Origin: Acidobacteriota bacterium
Lineage (GTDB): Bacteria > Acidobacteriota > Terriglobia > Terriglobales > Acidobacteriaceae
Direction of reading: 5' to 3'
Assembly: GCA_028872955.1 (NCBI GenBank)
Contig: JAGWNX010000038.1
Location: 1 to 34,948, forward strand
Length of the DNA stretch: 34,948 nt
Part shown: in pieces, positions 24,025-31,856 of the stretch
Layout of the letters: each line of letters opens with the position of its first letter
Position numbering within the stretch: the stretch's first letter is position 1
Notes under the pieces: generated by a model
What the model saw: the letters and a program-made list of their open reading frames with translations, nothing else
Told to the model about the DNA's origin: nothing
Database searches by the model: none
Made by a program: the position numbers and the translations under genes

Positions 24025-25650
24025 ATGGACTCACAGAATCGCTTCACTTCGACCCTGCAATCACTCTTCCGCAGCAGTCGCTTCGCCTCCACCTTCGCCT
24101 TGCTGACCACACTCTCGGCCGGCATTCTGCTTGGCTCCGTGCTGACGCACAGCGTCGCCGGAAAAGAGAATGACAGCGCAGATGCCAAGCCGCTGTCAGT
24201 TCCCTCTCCCGTTACCCTCTCCAACGGCTTCTCCCAGATCGTCAAGCAGGTAGGCCCGGCGGTCGTCAACATCAACACGGAGTCGCTGCCGAAGGAGAGC
24301 AAGGTCAACCCGCATACTCGCCGTGGCCAGCAAAACCAGCCAGATCAAGGCGATATGCAGGATTTCTTCAACCGCTTCTTTGGCGGTCAGGGTGGTGATG
24401 GCGACGATGAGGATGGCGCGCCTGGCCAGGAGCGTCGCGCCCTGGGTTCGGGCTTCATCGTCGACCCCAACGGCTACATCATTACTAACAATCACGTGGT
24501 GGACAAGGCCGACAAGATCTATGTGAAGCTCTCCACGGATCCCGATGGAGGCCCCGGGGACTACGGTCGCCCGGCGCGAGTGATCGGTGTCGATAAGGAT
24601 ACGGATATCGCCGTCATCAAGATCGATACCAAGGAGCCATTGCCGACGGTGAAGCTGGGCAACTCCGACGGCGCTCAGGTCGGTGACTGGGTGCTGGCCA
24701 TCGGCAGCCCGTTCGGCCTGTCGCAGACCGTCTCGGCCGGCATTGTCTCGGCGAAGAACCGTTCGATTGACGAGCCGACGCCGAACGGCATCTCGCAGAG
24801 CCAGTTCCAGCGGTTTATCCAGACGGACGCAGCCATCAATCCCGGTAACTCGGGCGGCCCGCTGGTGGATATGGCCGGCCAGGTGATCGGCATGAACACG
24901 GCGATCTACACGCAGTCGATGGGCTCCGAGGGTGTGGGCTTTGCGATGCCCTCCAACATCATCGTGAACGTGTACAACATGCTGATTGGACCGGAGCACA
25001 AGGTGACGCGCGGCTCGATCGGCATCAGCTTCCAGTCTGGCATCAGCTCGGCGGTCGGCCGGATGTACGGCTTCTCGAACGGCGTGATTGTGAGCACGGT
25101 GACCCCGAACGGCGGTGCGGCGAAGGCCGGCATTCAGCCGGGCGACGTCATCGTCTCCGTAGATGGCCGGAAGATCAAGGATGGCGACGACCTGGTGGCG
25201 GATATCTCGTCCCGCAAGGTAGGTTCCTCGGTCAACCTCGGCTTCCTGCGCAACGGCAAGCAGCAGTCGGCAACCGTAACCATCGGCGACCGGGCCAAGA
25301 CGTACGCTGAGATCACCGGGAACGATGGCGACGACAGCGCCAGCGCGGATGACTCCGATGCAGGCCAGAATACCCTGGGCATCTCCGTTGCTCCGGTGCC
25401 GGCAGCGACGCAGAAGAAGCTGGGTATCTCCGGCGGTGTGGTGATCACCAATGTGCGGGCGGGCTCGTTTGCGGACGAGATCAACCTAGGCAAGGGCATG
25501 ATCATCACCGAGATCAACAAGCAGCCGATCACGGACGAGGCCAGCTATCGGGCGATCGTCAAGGGCCTGAAGTCGAAGGGTGATGTGGTGTTTGTGGTGC
25601 GGGATCCGCGTGCCGCAGGCAATAACTACATCGGAGGAACACTCCCCTAG
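24025..25650 (+). CDS. Periplasmic serine endoprotease, DegP/HtrA type (two PDZ domains)
   Basis: This protein of about 541 residues degrades or holds misfolded envelope proteins. An N-terminal hydrophobic segment (about 22-42) acts as a signal or anchor. The trypsin-like domain has its triad at His157 (ITNNHVVDKADK), Asp194 (DKDTDIAVIKID) and Ser276 (NPGNSGGPLVDMAG). Two PDZ domains follow: one with GGAAKAGIQPGDVIVSVDGRKIKDGDDLV, and a C-terminal one around ITNVRAGSFADEINLGKGMIITEINKQPI. A Gln/Asp/Gly-rich loop (about 100-140) precedes the first catalytic strand, like the LA loop of DegP. I chose the ATG at 24025 (AGAGG 13 nt upstream, rather long). An ATG at 23998 is possible but has no ribosome-binding site. 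A hairpin and palindromes follow the stop. Confidence 0.92.
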   Translation: MDSQNRFTSTLQSLFRSSRFASTFALLTTLSAGILLGSVLTHSVAGKENDSADAKPLSVPSPVTLSNGFSQIVKQVGPAVVNINTESLPKESKVNPHTRRGQQNQPDQGDMQDFFNRFFGGQGGDGDDEDGAPGQERRALGSGFIVDPNGYIITNNHVVDKADKIYVKLSTDPDGGPGDYGRPARVIGVDKDTDIAVIKIDTKEPLPTVKLGNSDGAQVGDWVLAIGSPFGLSQTVSAGIVSAKNRSIDEPTPNGISQSQFQRFIQTDAAINPGNSGGPLVDMAGQVIGMNTAIYTQSMGSEGVGFAMPSNIIVNVYNMLIGPEHKVTRGSIGISFQSGISSAVGRMYGFSNGVIVSTVTPNGGAAKAGIQPGDVIVSVDGRKIKDGDDLVADISSRKVGSSVNLGFLRNGKQQSATVTIGDRAKTYAEITGNDGDDSASADDSDAGQNTLGISVAPVPAATQKKLGISGGVVITNVRAGSFADEINLGKGMIITEINKQPITDEASYRAIVKGLKSKGDVVFVVRDPRAAGNNYIGGTLP

Positions 25651-25654
25651 TCAA

Positions 25655-25667
25655 GAGGTTAAACCTC
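25655..25667. repeat. Short palindrome after the degP-like stop
   Basis: GAGGTT and AACCTC are separated by a single A, five bases after the stop codon. It may be the first part of a compound end-of-transcript structure with the larger hairpin downstream. Confidence 0.3.
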
Positions 25668-25674
25668 ATGATGC

Positions 25675-25733
25675 AAGCGGCGCGCGAGGTGAGAGCACAG
25701 GTTGGTTCCGGACTCTGGCCTCGCGCGTTGCTT
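25675..25733 (+). terminator. Long imperfect hairpin after the degP-like gene
   Basis: AAGC and CGCGCGAGG (25675-25689, with a 2-base mismatch) pair with CCTCGCGCG and GCTT (25719-25733). A loop of about 29 nt separates the arms. Only a short T stretch lies at the end. Position and stability suggest a terminator or a 3' mRNA-protecting structure. Confidence 0.5.
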
Positions 25734-25822
25734 TAGTTGAAGCCACCCTCTGAGTGTGTCAAACCAGGAACCCGAGCTGGAAAAGACATGGCATGGGCGG
25801 AGTTGTATTGCACTGGCCAGAC

Positions 25823-25872
25823 CATATCGATATGCTATGGACGGTATTAGAAGTTTGATTGCCTGAACTTCT
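25823..25872. promoter_or_regulatory. Two palindromes upstream of the peptidoglycan-binding gene
   Basis: CATATCGATATG (25823-25834) is a perfect 12-bp palindrome. AGAAGTT (25849-25855) and AACTTCT (25866-25872) form a perfect inverted repeat with a 10-nt spacer. They lie 30-80 nt before the start codon in an otherwise gene-free spacer and are candidate regulator sites. Confidence 0.35.
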
Positions 25873-25901
25873 GACTTACTCCCCGAGGTACTTGCTGTAT
25901 T

Positions 25902-26303
25902 ATGCACACGCGCAAAACCGTTCTCGCACTCACCCTGCTGCTGATGGCTGGCCCCGCGTTTGGGCTTACCCATGTGCGCCGGGGCCCAACCTCCCCGCAC
26001 TACTCGTCTCGCAAGAGCAAATCAGTTTCCCATCGTCTCTCTGGCCAGGCCGGAATTGATCCGGCCCGCGCCACTGAGATTCAGAGCGCGCTGATCAAGT
26101 CGGGCTACCTGACCGGGCAGCCCTCTGGCGTGTGGGACGCGCAGACACAGGCCGCCATGCAAAAGCTGCAGGCAGATAACGGCTGGCAGACCAAGCTGGT
26201 GCCGGACTCCCGCGCCATCATCAAGCTGGGTCTTGGCCCTGGCACCGCCACCGAGCAAAGCTCCGTTACGCCTGACGTCATCCCGACGACGGCCTCGAAT
26301 TAG
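25902..26303 (+). CDS. Small exported peptidoglycan-binding protein
   Basis: The 133-residue protein has a signal peptide (MHTRKTVLALTLLLMAGPAFG|LTH). A basic, Ser-rich linker (about 24-48) precedes a PG_binding_1-type domain (about 52-105). Its pattern is visible in IQSALIKSGYLTGQPSGVWDAQTQAAMQKLQADNGW. The tail is Thr/Pro-rich and unstructured. The domain presumably tethers the protein to cell-wall glycan in the periplasm; no catalytic domain is attached. The ATG at 25902 has only a distant GAGG (13 nt away). It is convergent with the flagellar operon's last gene. Confidence 0.82.
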   Translation: MHTRKTVLALTLLLMAGPAFGLTHVRRGPTSPHYSSRKSKSVSHRLSGQAGIDPARATEIQSALIKSGYLTGQPSGVWDAQTQAAMQKLQADNGWQTKLVPDSRAIIKLGLGPGTATEQSSVTPDVIPTTASN

Positions 26304-26366
26304 TCCCACGCTCCCGTAGTCTTCCCGCTGACAACTTTCGCGTACACCGAAGCCCGGGCTGTGCTG

Positions 26367-26406
26367 CGCCTGCGGTAGAGCACTGCTGTGCGCTTTGCCG
26401 CAGGCG
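26367..26406. terminator. Hairpin between convergent genes, possible bidirectional terminator
   Basis: CGCCTGCGG (26367-26375) and CCGCAGGCG (26398-26406) form a perfect 9-bp stem, with an inner GCAC/GTGC pairing in the loop. It lies 14 nt past the end of the last flagellar-operon gene (minus) and 63 nt past the peptidoglycan-binding gene (plus). No T-run is present on either side. Confidence 0.5.
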
Positions 26407-26420
26407 AGCCACCCCGCACG

Positions 26421-27419
26421 CTACGCCTGGCCACCCAACGTGAACAGATAGTCCTGCATATCTTCGTGGGTTCCGGGCAGGTCGCCAGCGGTGCCGCGGG
26501 TGCCACTCTCCAGCCACAGCCGCAGCCAGAAGTACTGGTGCATGCGGACCAGTCTTGACGCGAGAGGCTGGCGATCCTCCAGCAGCGCGGAGACACGGGC
26601 CGTCAACGCATCCAGATCTGCCGCAGCGGCCACCTCGCACGGAATGTTGTTGGCGGCGGCGAGAGCCTCGCGAGCAGCCTGAAAGGCTTTGCTTTCAACC
26701 AGTCCAGTCTCAGTCTTCAAGCCCGACATGCGCTCTGCGGCAAATGCAACCGAAGGGCTGGGGCGATCTTCGCAGCCCAGGTACAACATATTGCCGACGG
26801 CGCGAAGCGGCACCATGCCGAACTCCTGAACCGCAGGCTCTGGCAGCACCAGGGCCATGGCCTGCGCGTCAAAGCCATCGGTCGAGAAGACCGGGCAGCC
26901 CCACTGTACGCTCAGCCCGCGCGTGACCTGCTCGGTGTCGAGCCCGCAGGCGTTCACCAGCCAGTCTCCGATGCGGCCGGTACCGGCGGTGCGCTGCTGG
27001 TTGAGCGCCTGCTGCAGCTGGGGATTCGTGATCCAGCCCTGAGCCAGCATAACCAGTCCCAGCGGAACACGGTGCCGATGAGGCTGCGGTGCGGACGCGT
27101 TGCGACGTTCGCCTCCGTGCTCGCGGCGCACGGCTGCTCGCACGATGGACTGCAGGCACCGACCGCTGCACCCCCACTGGGACTCGAAGACCGGGCGACG
27201 GCGACTCCGCCAAGGGACGCTCCAGCTGCTGCTGCACTCCGGGTTGCCACAGACATACTTCTGCCGGGCGCTGCTCTGCTCCTGCAGGTTGCCCAGGTGG
27301 AGACCTGCGTCGCCGGGTTCATACACGTCGGTGGTGTCCTGGTTGAGATGCAGCTCGGTGCCCAGCCCAAGGCCGGCGACCTGTTGCTGCCTATTGCCAA
27401 ATCGTCCTAAGAAAGGCAT
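26421..27419 (-). CDS. Zinc-ribbon + standalone MshEN/T2SSE_N-like protein in the flagellar operon
   Basis: This 332-residue soluble protein has no signal peptide. Residues 57-88 hold a Cys4 motif, CGNPEC (57-62) and CSGRC (84-88), around an Arg-rich PWRSRRRPVFE segment, resembling a zinc ribbon. Residues 119-142 (PLGLVMLAQGWITNPQLQQA then LNQQ) and 149-172 (RIGDWLVNACGLDTEQVTRG then LSVQ) are two copies of the 24-residue MshEN pattern. That pattern forms the N-terminal domain of GspE/PilB/MshE ATPases and binds c-di-GMP in several of them. The region to about 240 (LVLPEPAVQEFGMVPLRAVGNMLYLGCED) continues like T2SSE_N, but no Walker ATPase follows. The C-terminus (270-332) is unrecognised. 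The ATG at 27417-27419 lies inside fliN (13-nt overlap, different frame) with GGAG 10 nt upstream. A c-di-GMP role is inference. Confidence 0.8.
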   Translation of the reverse strand: MPFLGRFGNRQQQVAGLGLGTELHLNQDTTDVYEPGDAGLHLGNLQEQSSARQKYVCGNPECSSSWSVPWRSRRRPVFESQWGCSGRCLQSIVRAAVRREHGGERRNASAPQPHRHRVPLGLVMLAQGWITNPQLQQALNQQRTAGTGRIGDWLVNACGLDTEQVTRGLSVQWGCPVFSTDGFDAQAMALVLPEPAVQEFGMVPLRAVGNMLYLGCEDRPSPSVAFAAERMSGLKTETGLVESKAFQAAREALAAANNIPCEVAAAADLDALTARVSALLEDRQPLASRLVRMHQYFWLRLWLESGTRGTAGDLPGTHEDMQDYLFTLGGQA

Positions 27420-27727
27420 CGTATGCTCTCCAATCGCATTTGCGGTGTTGCTACTTCCGTGATGCGCAGTGCGAAGTTGCCGCTCACCACGACGACTTCA
27501 CCACGCGCCACAATACGGTCGCCGACGACAAGATCCACCGGCTCCGAGACGTGACGATCCAGCTCGATAACATCTCCGGGGCCAAGCTCCAGCACTTCGC
27601 GCAGGGGCATCTCTCGCGCGCCAAACTGAAGGGTGGCGTCCAGCTCAATGTCACAAAGCAGACCCAGCGGATTCTCCTCTACCGTTGTCTGGGCCGGCTG
27701 GGCAGACAACACCTCTGCGTTCTCCAT
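27407..27727 (-). CDS. fliN: Flagellar motor switch protein FliN
   Basis: This 106-residue protein is made mostly of one SpoA (FliMN_C) domain (about 25-98). Characteristic segments are LDATLQFGAREMPLREVLELGPGDVIEL and VDLVVGDRIVARGEVVVVSGNFALRI. FliN forms the lower ring of the C-ring with FliM and helps dock the export ATPase. The length is within the usual range. The ATG at 27725-27727 has AAGGAGA 9 nt upstream. It follows fliM by 57 nt and overlaps the start of the zinc-ribbon/MshEN gene by 13 nt, which suggests translational coupling. Confidence 0.94.
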   Translation of the reverse strand: MENAEVLSAQPAQTTVEENPLGLLCDIELDATLQFGAREMPLREVLELGPGDVIELDRHVSEPVDLVVGDRIVARGEVVVVSGNFALRITEVATPQMRLESIRCLS

Positions 27728-27775
27728 CCTGGTGCGTCTCCTTGCTCTTTCGGGCTCTGCCCGGGGTTGGGTCGA

Positions 27776-27783
27776 GGGGGGGG
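27776..27783. repeat. Homopolymer tract (8 x G on plus strand) after fliM
   Basis: An uninterrupted run of eight G (C on the mRNA-sense strand) lies one base beyond the fliM stop codon, in the 57-nt fliM-fliN spacer. Such tracts are slippage-prone. Here it is outside any reading frame. Confidence 0.6.
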
Positions 27784-27784
27784 A

Positions 27785-28735
27785 TTACTGCGCGCGAGGG
27801 GCCGCCTCAAGCTGAGCGCCGCGATGCTCTCCTGAGCGGACGGCGTGGGCGCGGTCGAAGAGGAGTCCACCGACGCGGAGTTCCGCGGTGCTGTTTCGAG
27901 GCAGCGGAAGTCGCAACAACGCGCCTTCCTCCAGCGCAGCCAGCTCGCGCGCGCCAAGCTTCATCACCGGGAACTGCAACACCGTCGCGACGTTGGCCTG
28001 ACCGAGCAGCTCACGCATGCGCGCCCGCGCCTCAGCAGACCGGCGCCGTGGGCGATCGCCCTCTTTCACCAGCTTGCGCAGAATGGCATTGAGCACCGAG
28101 GCCGGCAGGCACAGGTTCAGCACGCCCTGAGCCTCCGGCATGCGTACCTCCCAGCAGACGCTGAGCGTCTTCTCCCCCAGGTTCATCACGCGCGAGAGCT
28201 GCCCCTCATTCTCACGTTTGGCATAGGTCAGCTCCAGCCCCACGGCTCTCCAGGCAAGACTGAGTTCCTGCAGCAGCATCTTGACCACGGTGTGGAGAAT
28301 CTCCTCTTCGATCTCGGTCATCTCGCGGACCTCACGGACGCGACCGACGCCGCCAAGCAGAACATCAACTATGGGGAACGCAAGACTGAGTTCCATCTCC
28401 AGCACACCCAGCGCGTCGAAGGGCTCCAGATTGACCGAGCACACGTAGGTTGGCTTCCCCAGTCGACTGACAAACTCGGCAAACGGAAGCTGCTCACCAG
28501 CCACCAGGTTGACCTGGAACTGGGTGCGCAGCCAGGCACCGAGGGTGTGCATGAGATTACGCGCAAAGACGTCGTTCAACGTGCTGATGGCGCGCATCTC
28601 GTCCGGGCTGATCTGGCCGGCATGACTGTAGTTGAATCGATAAGCACCAGCACCATCGATGGCTTCGCCACTTGTCTGCTCCGTCGTTGCAGCAAACAGT
28701 GCGTCGATGTCCTTCTGTCCCAGAATCCGTTCCAT
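27785..28735 (-). CDS. fliM: Flagellar motor switch protein FliM
   Basis: This 316-residue C-ring protein couples chemotaxis signals to rotor direction. The N-terminal ILGQKDIDALFAA matches the CheY-P-binding peptide (LSQ-x-EIDALL type). The middle domain (about 45-230) includes the family segment FNYSHAGQISPDEMRAISTLNDVFARNL (here preceded by YR) and LLGGVGRV. A C-terminal SpoA domain follows (VLQFPVMKLGARELAALEEGALLRLPLP). The ATG at 28733-28735 has AGAGGGA about 4 nt upstream. Beyond the SpoA domain the tail is a little Ala/Arg-rich. It lies 53 nt after the sigma factor gene and 57 nt before fliN. Confidence 0.96.
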   Translation of the reverse strand: MERILGQKDIDALFAATTEQTSGEAIDGAGAYRFNYSHAGQISPDEMRAISTLNDVFARNLMHTLGAWLRTQFQVNLVAGEQLPFAEFVSRLGKPTYVCSVNLEPFDALGVLEMELSLAFPIVDVLLGGVGRVREVREMTEIEEEILHTVVKMLLQELSLAWRAVGLELTYAKRENEGQLSRVMNLGEKTLSVCWEVRMPEAQGVLNLCLPASVLNAILRKLVKEGDRPRRRSAEARARMRELLGQANVATVLQFPVMKLGARELAALEEGALLRLPLPRNSTAELRVGGLLFDRAHAVRSGEHRGAQLEAAPRAQ

Positions 28736-28788
28736 GCTTCCCTCTCTCTTGTGTGATACGTCTGCGTGGGTATGCTGCGCGGCTTGGG

Positions 28789-29691
28789 CTAGGGGCGCGC
28801 GGTTCGTGACTTCGACTGGGGTTGCGGACTGCGACCACGCAGGTCAGCAAAGGCGGCACGCAGACGCAGCACAGCCGAAGAGTGAATCTGCGAGACACGC
28901 GATTCGACGACGCCCAGAGTCTTGCCGATCTCTTTCATGGTCAGCTCCTCGTAGTAATAGAGCGTGAGCACGAGTCGCTCCTTTTCCGGCAGAGCGTCGA
29001 TGGCATCAATCAGCCGCTGGCGCATCTCGCCCTGCAGGCACCGGAAGAGAGGATCCTCTTCCGGCGAGCCGGGAATGTACGCGAGCTCCTCATCGCCAGA
29101 GTCTTCGGAGCGCTCCATGTGCAGACTGCCGATCTCGAGGCCCTTCAATTCGCCCAGCAGCAGCTGATACTCCTCAAGCGAGAGTCCCATCGCTGCAGCG
29201 ATCTCCTGCTCCAGAGGCGCTCGGCCGAGGCTCTGCGTCAAACTGCGAATCGCGTCCTCCGCTGCGCGTCCCTTGCGGCGCAGCTCACGCGGGCTCCAGT
29301 CCAACGTGCGCAGCGAATCCAGAATTGCGCCGCGGATGCGGAACTGTGCGTAGCTCTTGAACTGCACATTCTTCTGGTGATCGAACTTGGCAAAGGCATC
29401 GATAAGCCCGACGACACCGGCCGATACCAGGTCGTCAAACTCCACGTGCTGCGGCAGCCGCTCGTGAATACGTCGCGCGACGTAGCGCACGGTGGGCAGA
29501 TGCTCTAACAACAGGCGGTCGCGCTCCGAGGCTGCGCCATCCAACACTGAGGCCGAGTTACCTGCTGTTTGCTGCCAGGACTCTGCAGCAGCGGCGGATG
29601 CCTGCTGAAACTTGTTGGCAGGTGGCAGCAGATGCACTGCTGCTGCCGGATCCCGCTTCACGCTCTTGGCCAAGGATTGCTCTCTTTGCAT
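28789..29691 (-). CDS. fliA: Flagellar sigma factor, FliA/WhiG (sigma-28) family
   Basis: This 300-residue sigma factor directs RNA polymerase to late flagellar and chemotaxis promoters. Region 2 is visible in VRYVARRIHERLPQHVEFDDLVSAGVVGLIDAFAKFD and FKSYAQFRIRGAILDSLRTLDWSPRELR. Region 3 follows (about 130-185), and region 4 is in LPEKERLVLTLYYYEELTMKEIGKTLGVVESRVSQIHSSAVLRLR. It is longer than E. coli FliA (239) mainly through an N-terminal extension of about 55 residues (Ala/Gln-rich). The ATG at 29689-29691 has GGAG 5 nt upstream. The gene lies inside the operon between flhA and fliM, so its expression is tied to early gate genes. Confidence 0.94.
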   Translation of the reverse strand: MQREQSLAKSVKRDPAAAVHLLPPANKFQQASAAAAESWQQTAGNSASVLDGAASERDRLLLEHLPTVRYVARRIHERLPQHVEFDDLVSAGVVGLIDAFAKFDHQKNVQFKSYAQFRIRGAILDSLRTLDWSPRELRRKGRAAEDAIRSLTQSLGRAPLEQEIAAAMGLSLEEYQLLLGELKGLEIGSLHMERSEDSGDEELAYIPGSPEEDPLFRCLQGEMRQRLIDAIDALPEKERLVLTLYYYEELTMKEIGKTLGVVESRVSQIHSSAVLRLRAAFADLRGRSPQPQSKSRTARP

Positions 29692-29747
29692 GCTCTCTCC
29701 GTCTCCCTTTCTGCTCTACCGGGTTCGACCACTGATGTTCGCCCCGA

Positions 29748-31856
29748 CTATCCAACCGTGCCGAGGCTTCGCACCCGCACCTCAGGTGGAATCTCCACCG
29801 GTGCCAGCACCGTGACCTTTGGCATAAATGGCTCAAGCCATCTCCGCAGGTGATAACGGGCTGGACTTGGGCAAATGAGCACGGGAAGTGCCGCGGAGGT
29901 GGCATCTCCGGTTAGGCGCTTCACAGAATCCACGAGGCGACGTAGATACTCTGTGGTGGAGGCCTGCCTGCGGGTGCCGTCGCCCAGCATCAGGTCTGCA
30001 CTCTTGGGGTCAAAGGTGCTGACCAGCTCTGTCTCCAGACCGGGCTCCAGCATCAACACGCGCAGCCCACCCTCGGCGTCCAGCAAGGGATGGATGAGAC
30101 CACGGCCAAGTGCCTGGCGCACGCTCTCAACCAGATGCACCACGCTCTTGGAGTGTGGCGCGGCCTCCACGAGCACCTCGAGGATTGCACCGAGATCGCG
30201 GATGGAGACCTGCTCGCGTAGCAGTTGCTGCAGCACGCGCTGCACCTCACCCAGCGTCATCAGCTTGGGCACCAGTTCCTCAACAAGCTTGGGATGCGAA
30301 TCGTTCAGGCTATCCAGCAGGCGCTTCACCTCATGCCTGTTGAGCAACTCATGTGCATGCCGACGGATCAACTCGCCCAGGTGCGTGCCGATCACCGTCG
30401 TCTGATCGACCACGGAGTATCCGGCGGCGAGCGCAGCCTCCTGCAGCCCGGGTTGAATCCAGCGCGCATTCACGCCAAAGGCCGGTTCGCGCGTCTCCGT
30501 GCCTGCAATCGGCCTGGCCTTGGGATCTGCGTTGACCGCCAGCAGACAGTTCTGCTCGGTGCTCCAACGCGCAATCTCGACTCCGCGCAGGCTCACAACA
30601 TACTCACGCGGTCGCAGGCGAAGATTGTCGGTGATGTGGACGGCAGGCACAATAAAGCCGAGGTCCGTGGCCAGGTGACGGCGCAGCGCACGCACTCGAT
30701 TCAGCATCTGTCCGCCCTGCTTCTCATCGACCAGTGGAATCAACTGGAAGCCGATCTCCAGAGTCAGCTCATCCATCTTCAGGAGTGAGGCCAGGTTCTC
30801 GCTCTTCGCTGCGTCCTCGGTGCCCGCAGCCGTGGCTGTCTTGCCGACGACGAGTTCATCCGTCTGGGTTCCCTCGTCTGCAGTCGCTGGAAGCCGCCTG
30901 GCCAGCAGAGCCATGCCCGCAGCAAGCAGCAGGAAGGAGAACTTAGGCAGGCCCGGCACCAGCGCCAACGCCACCAGGACGCCACAGGCGATCCAGAGCG
31001 TGGTGCGGCGCTGCAACAGCTGTGAGCCAAGTTCACTGTTCAGAGTGCCGGCCGAGGAAGCACGCGTGAGCACCATGCCGCCGGCCACTGAGACCAGAAG
31101 ACTCGGGATCATCGTCACCAGGCCATCGCCGACCGTAAGCACGGTATAAGTCTTCAGAGCTGTGGCCACATCGGTTCCCTGCTGGATGACTCCGATCAGC
31201 AGACCGGCGACGATGTTGATAGCCGTGATGAGGATGGTTGCCAACGCATCGCGCTGGTTGAACTTCGCCGCGCCATCCATCGCGCCATAGAACTCTGCTT
31301 CACGGGCGATCGTCTGACGTCGAATGCGTGCGCCCTGCTCATCGATCAAGCCGGCGTTCATATCCGCATCAATGGCCATCTGTTTGCCCGGAAGCGCGTC
31401 GAGGGTGAAGCGCGCTGTGACCTCGGCCGTGCGCACTGCTCCATGACTTACGACGAGGAACTGAATGGCAATGAGCGCCAAAAAGAGGACAAAGCCCACG
31501 ATGTAGTTGCCGCCCACGACAAACTGCCCGAAGGCCTCAATCACGGAACCGGCCGCGTGTGTCCCCTCATTGCCATGCAACAGGATTCTGCGGCTGGAAG
31601 CCAGATTCAGCGAGAGTCGGAAGAGCGTGAGCAGCAACAGCAACGTTGGAAAGACCGAGAAGTCGACGGCCTTGCGCACCTGGACTGCAGTAAGGAAGAC
31701 CACCACAGATGCCGTGATGGATGCGGCCAGCAGCAGATCCAGCAGGATAGCCGGCACGGGGATGAGCATGACAAAGATGACTGCGATGGCACCGATAGGA
31801 ACGACTAGCGGTCGCAACTTATCCAATCGCATCTTGCTCGGGTTGGTCTGACTCAC
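29748..31856 (-). CDS. flhA: Flagellar export gate protein FlhA
   Basis: This 702-residue inner-membrane export gate component drives proton-coupled secretion of flagellar subunits. About eight membrane helices occupy the first 330 residues. The FHIPEP signatures include FSVFPTLLLLLTLFRLSLNLASSRRILLHG, RTAEVTARFTLDALPGKQMAIDADMNAGLI and the charged loop RIRRQTIAREAEFYGAMDGAAKFNQRD. The cytoplasmic C-terminal domain (about 350-700) contains NLRLRPREYVVSLRG and GYSVVDQTTVIGTHLGELIRRHAHELLNRHE. The start is a GTG (31854-31856) overlapping the flhB stop by 4 nt; a strong GGAGGT lies 5-6 nt upstream and supports it. The neighbours confirm a flagellar and not a virulence type III system. Confidence 0.96.
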   Translation of the reverse strand: MSQTNPSKMRLDKLRPLVVPIGAIAVIFVMLIPVPAILLDLLLAASITASVVVFLTAVQVRKAVDFSVFPTLLLLLTLFRLSLNLASSRRILLHGNEGTHAAGSVIEAFGQFVVGGNYIVGFVLFLALIAIQFLVVSHGAVRTAEVTARFTLDALPGKQMAIDADMNAGLIDEQGARIRRQTIAREAEFYGAMDGAAKFNQRDALATILITAINIVAGLLIGVIQQGTDVATALKTYTVLTVGDGLVTMIPSLLVSVAGGMVLTRASSAGTLNSELGSQLLQRRTTLWIACGVLVALALVPGLPKFSFLLLAAGMALLARRLPATADEGTQTDELVVGKTATAAGTEDAAKSENLASLLKMDELTLEIGFQLIPLVDEKQGGQMLNRVRALRRHLATDLGFIVPAVHITDNLRLRPREYVVSLRGVEIARWSTEQNCLLAVNADPKARPIAGTETREPAFGVNARWIQPGLQEAALAAGYSVVDQTTVIGTHLGELIRRHAHELLNRHEVKRLLDSLNDSHPKLVEELVPKLMTLGEVQRVLQQLLREQVSIRDLGAILEVLVEAAPHSKSVVHLVESVRQALGRGLIHPLLDAEGGLRVLMLEPGLETELVSTFDPKSADLMLGDGTRRQASTTEYLRRLVDSVKRLTGDATSAALPVLICPSPARYHLRRWLEPFMPKVTVLAPVEIPPEVRVRSLGTVG

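Noticed and set aside
25898-25903. TATTAT as a promoter -10 element
   Set aside because: It overlaps the start codon of the peptidoglycan-binding gene and would put the transcript start inside the signal peptide coding region.
26421-27727. fliN and the MshEN-like gene as one frameshifted fusion
   Set aside because: FliN ends at a normal length after its SpoA domain. The next gene has its own start, ribosome-binding site and a distinct Cys4 N-terminus.
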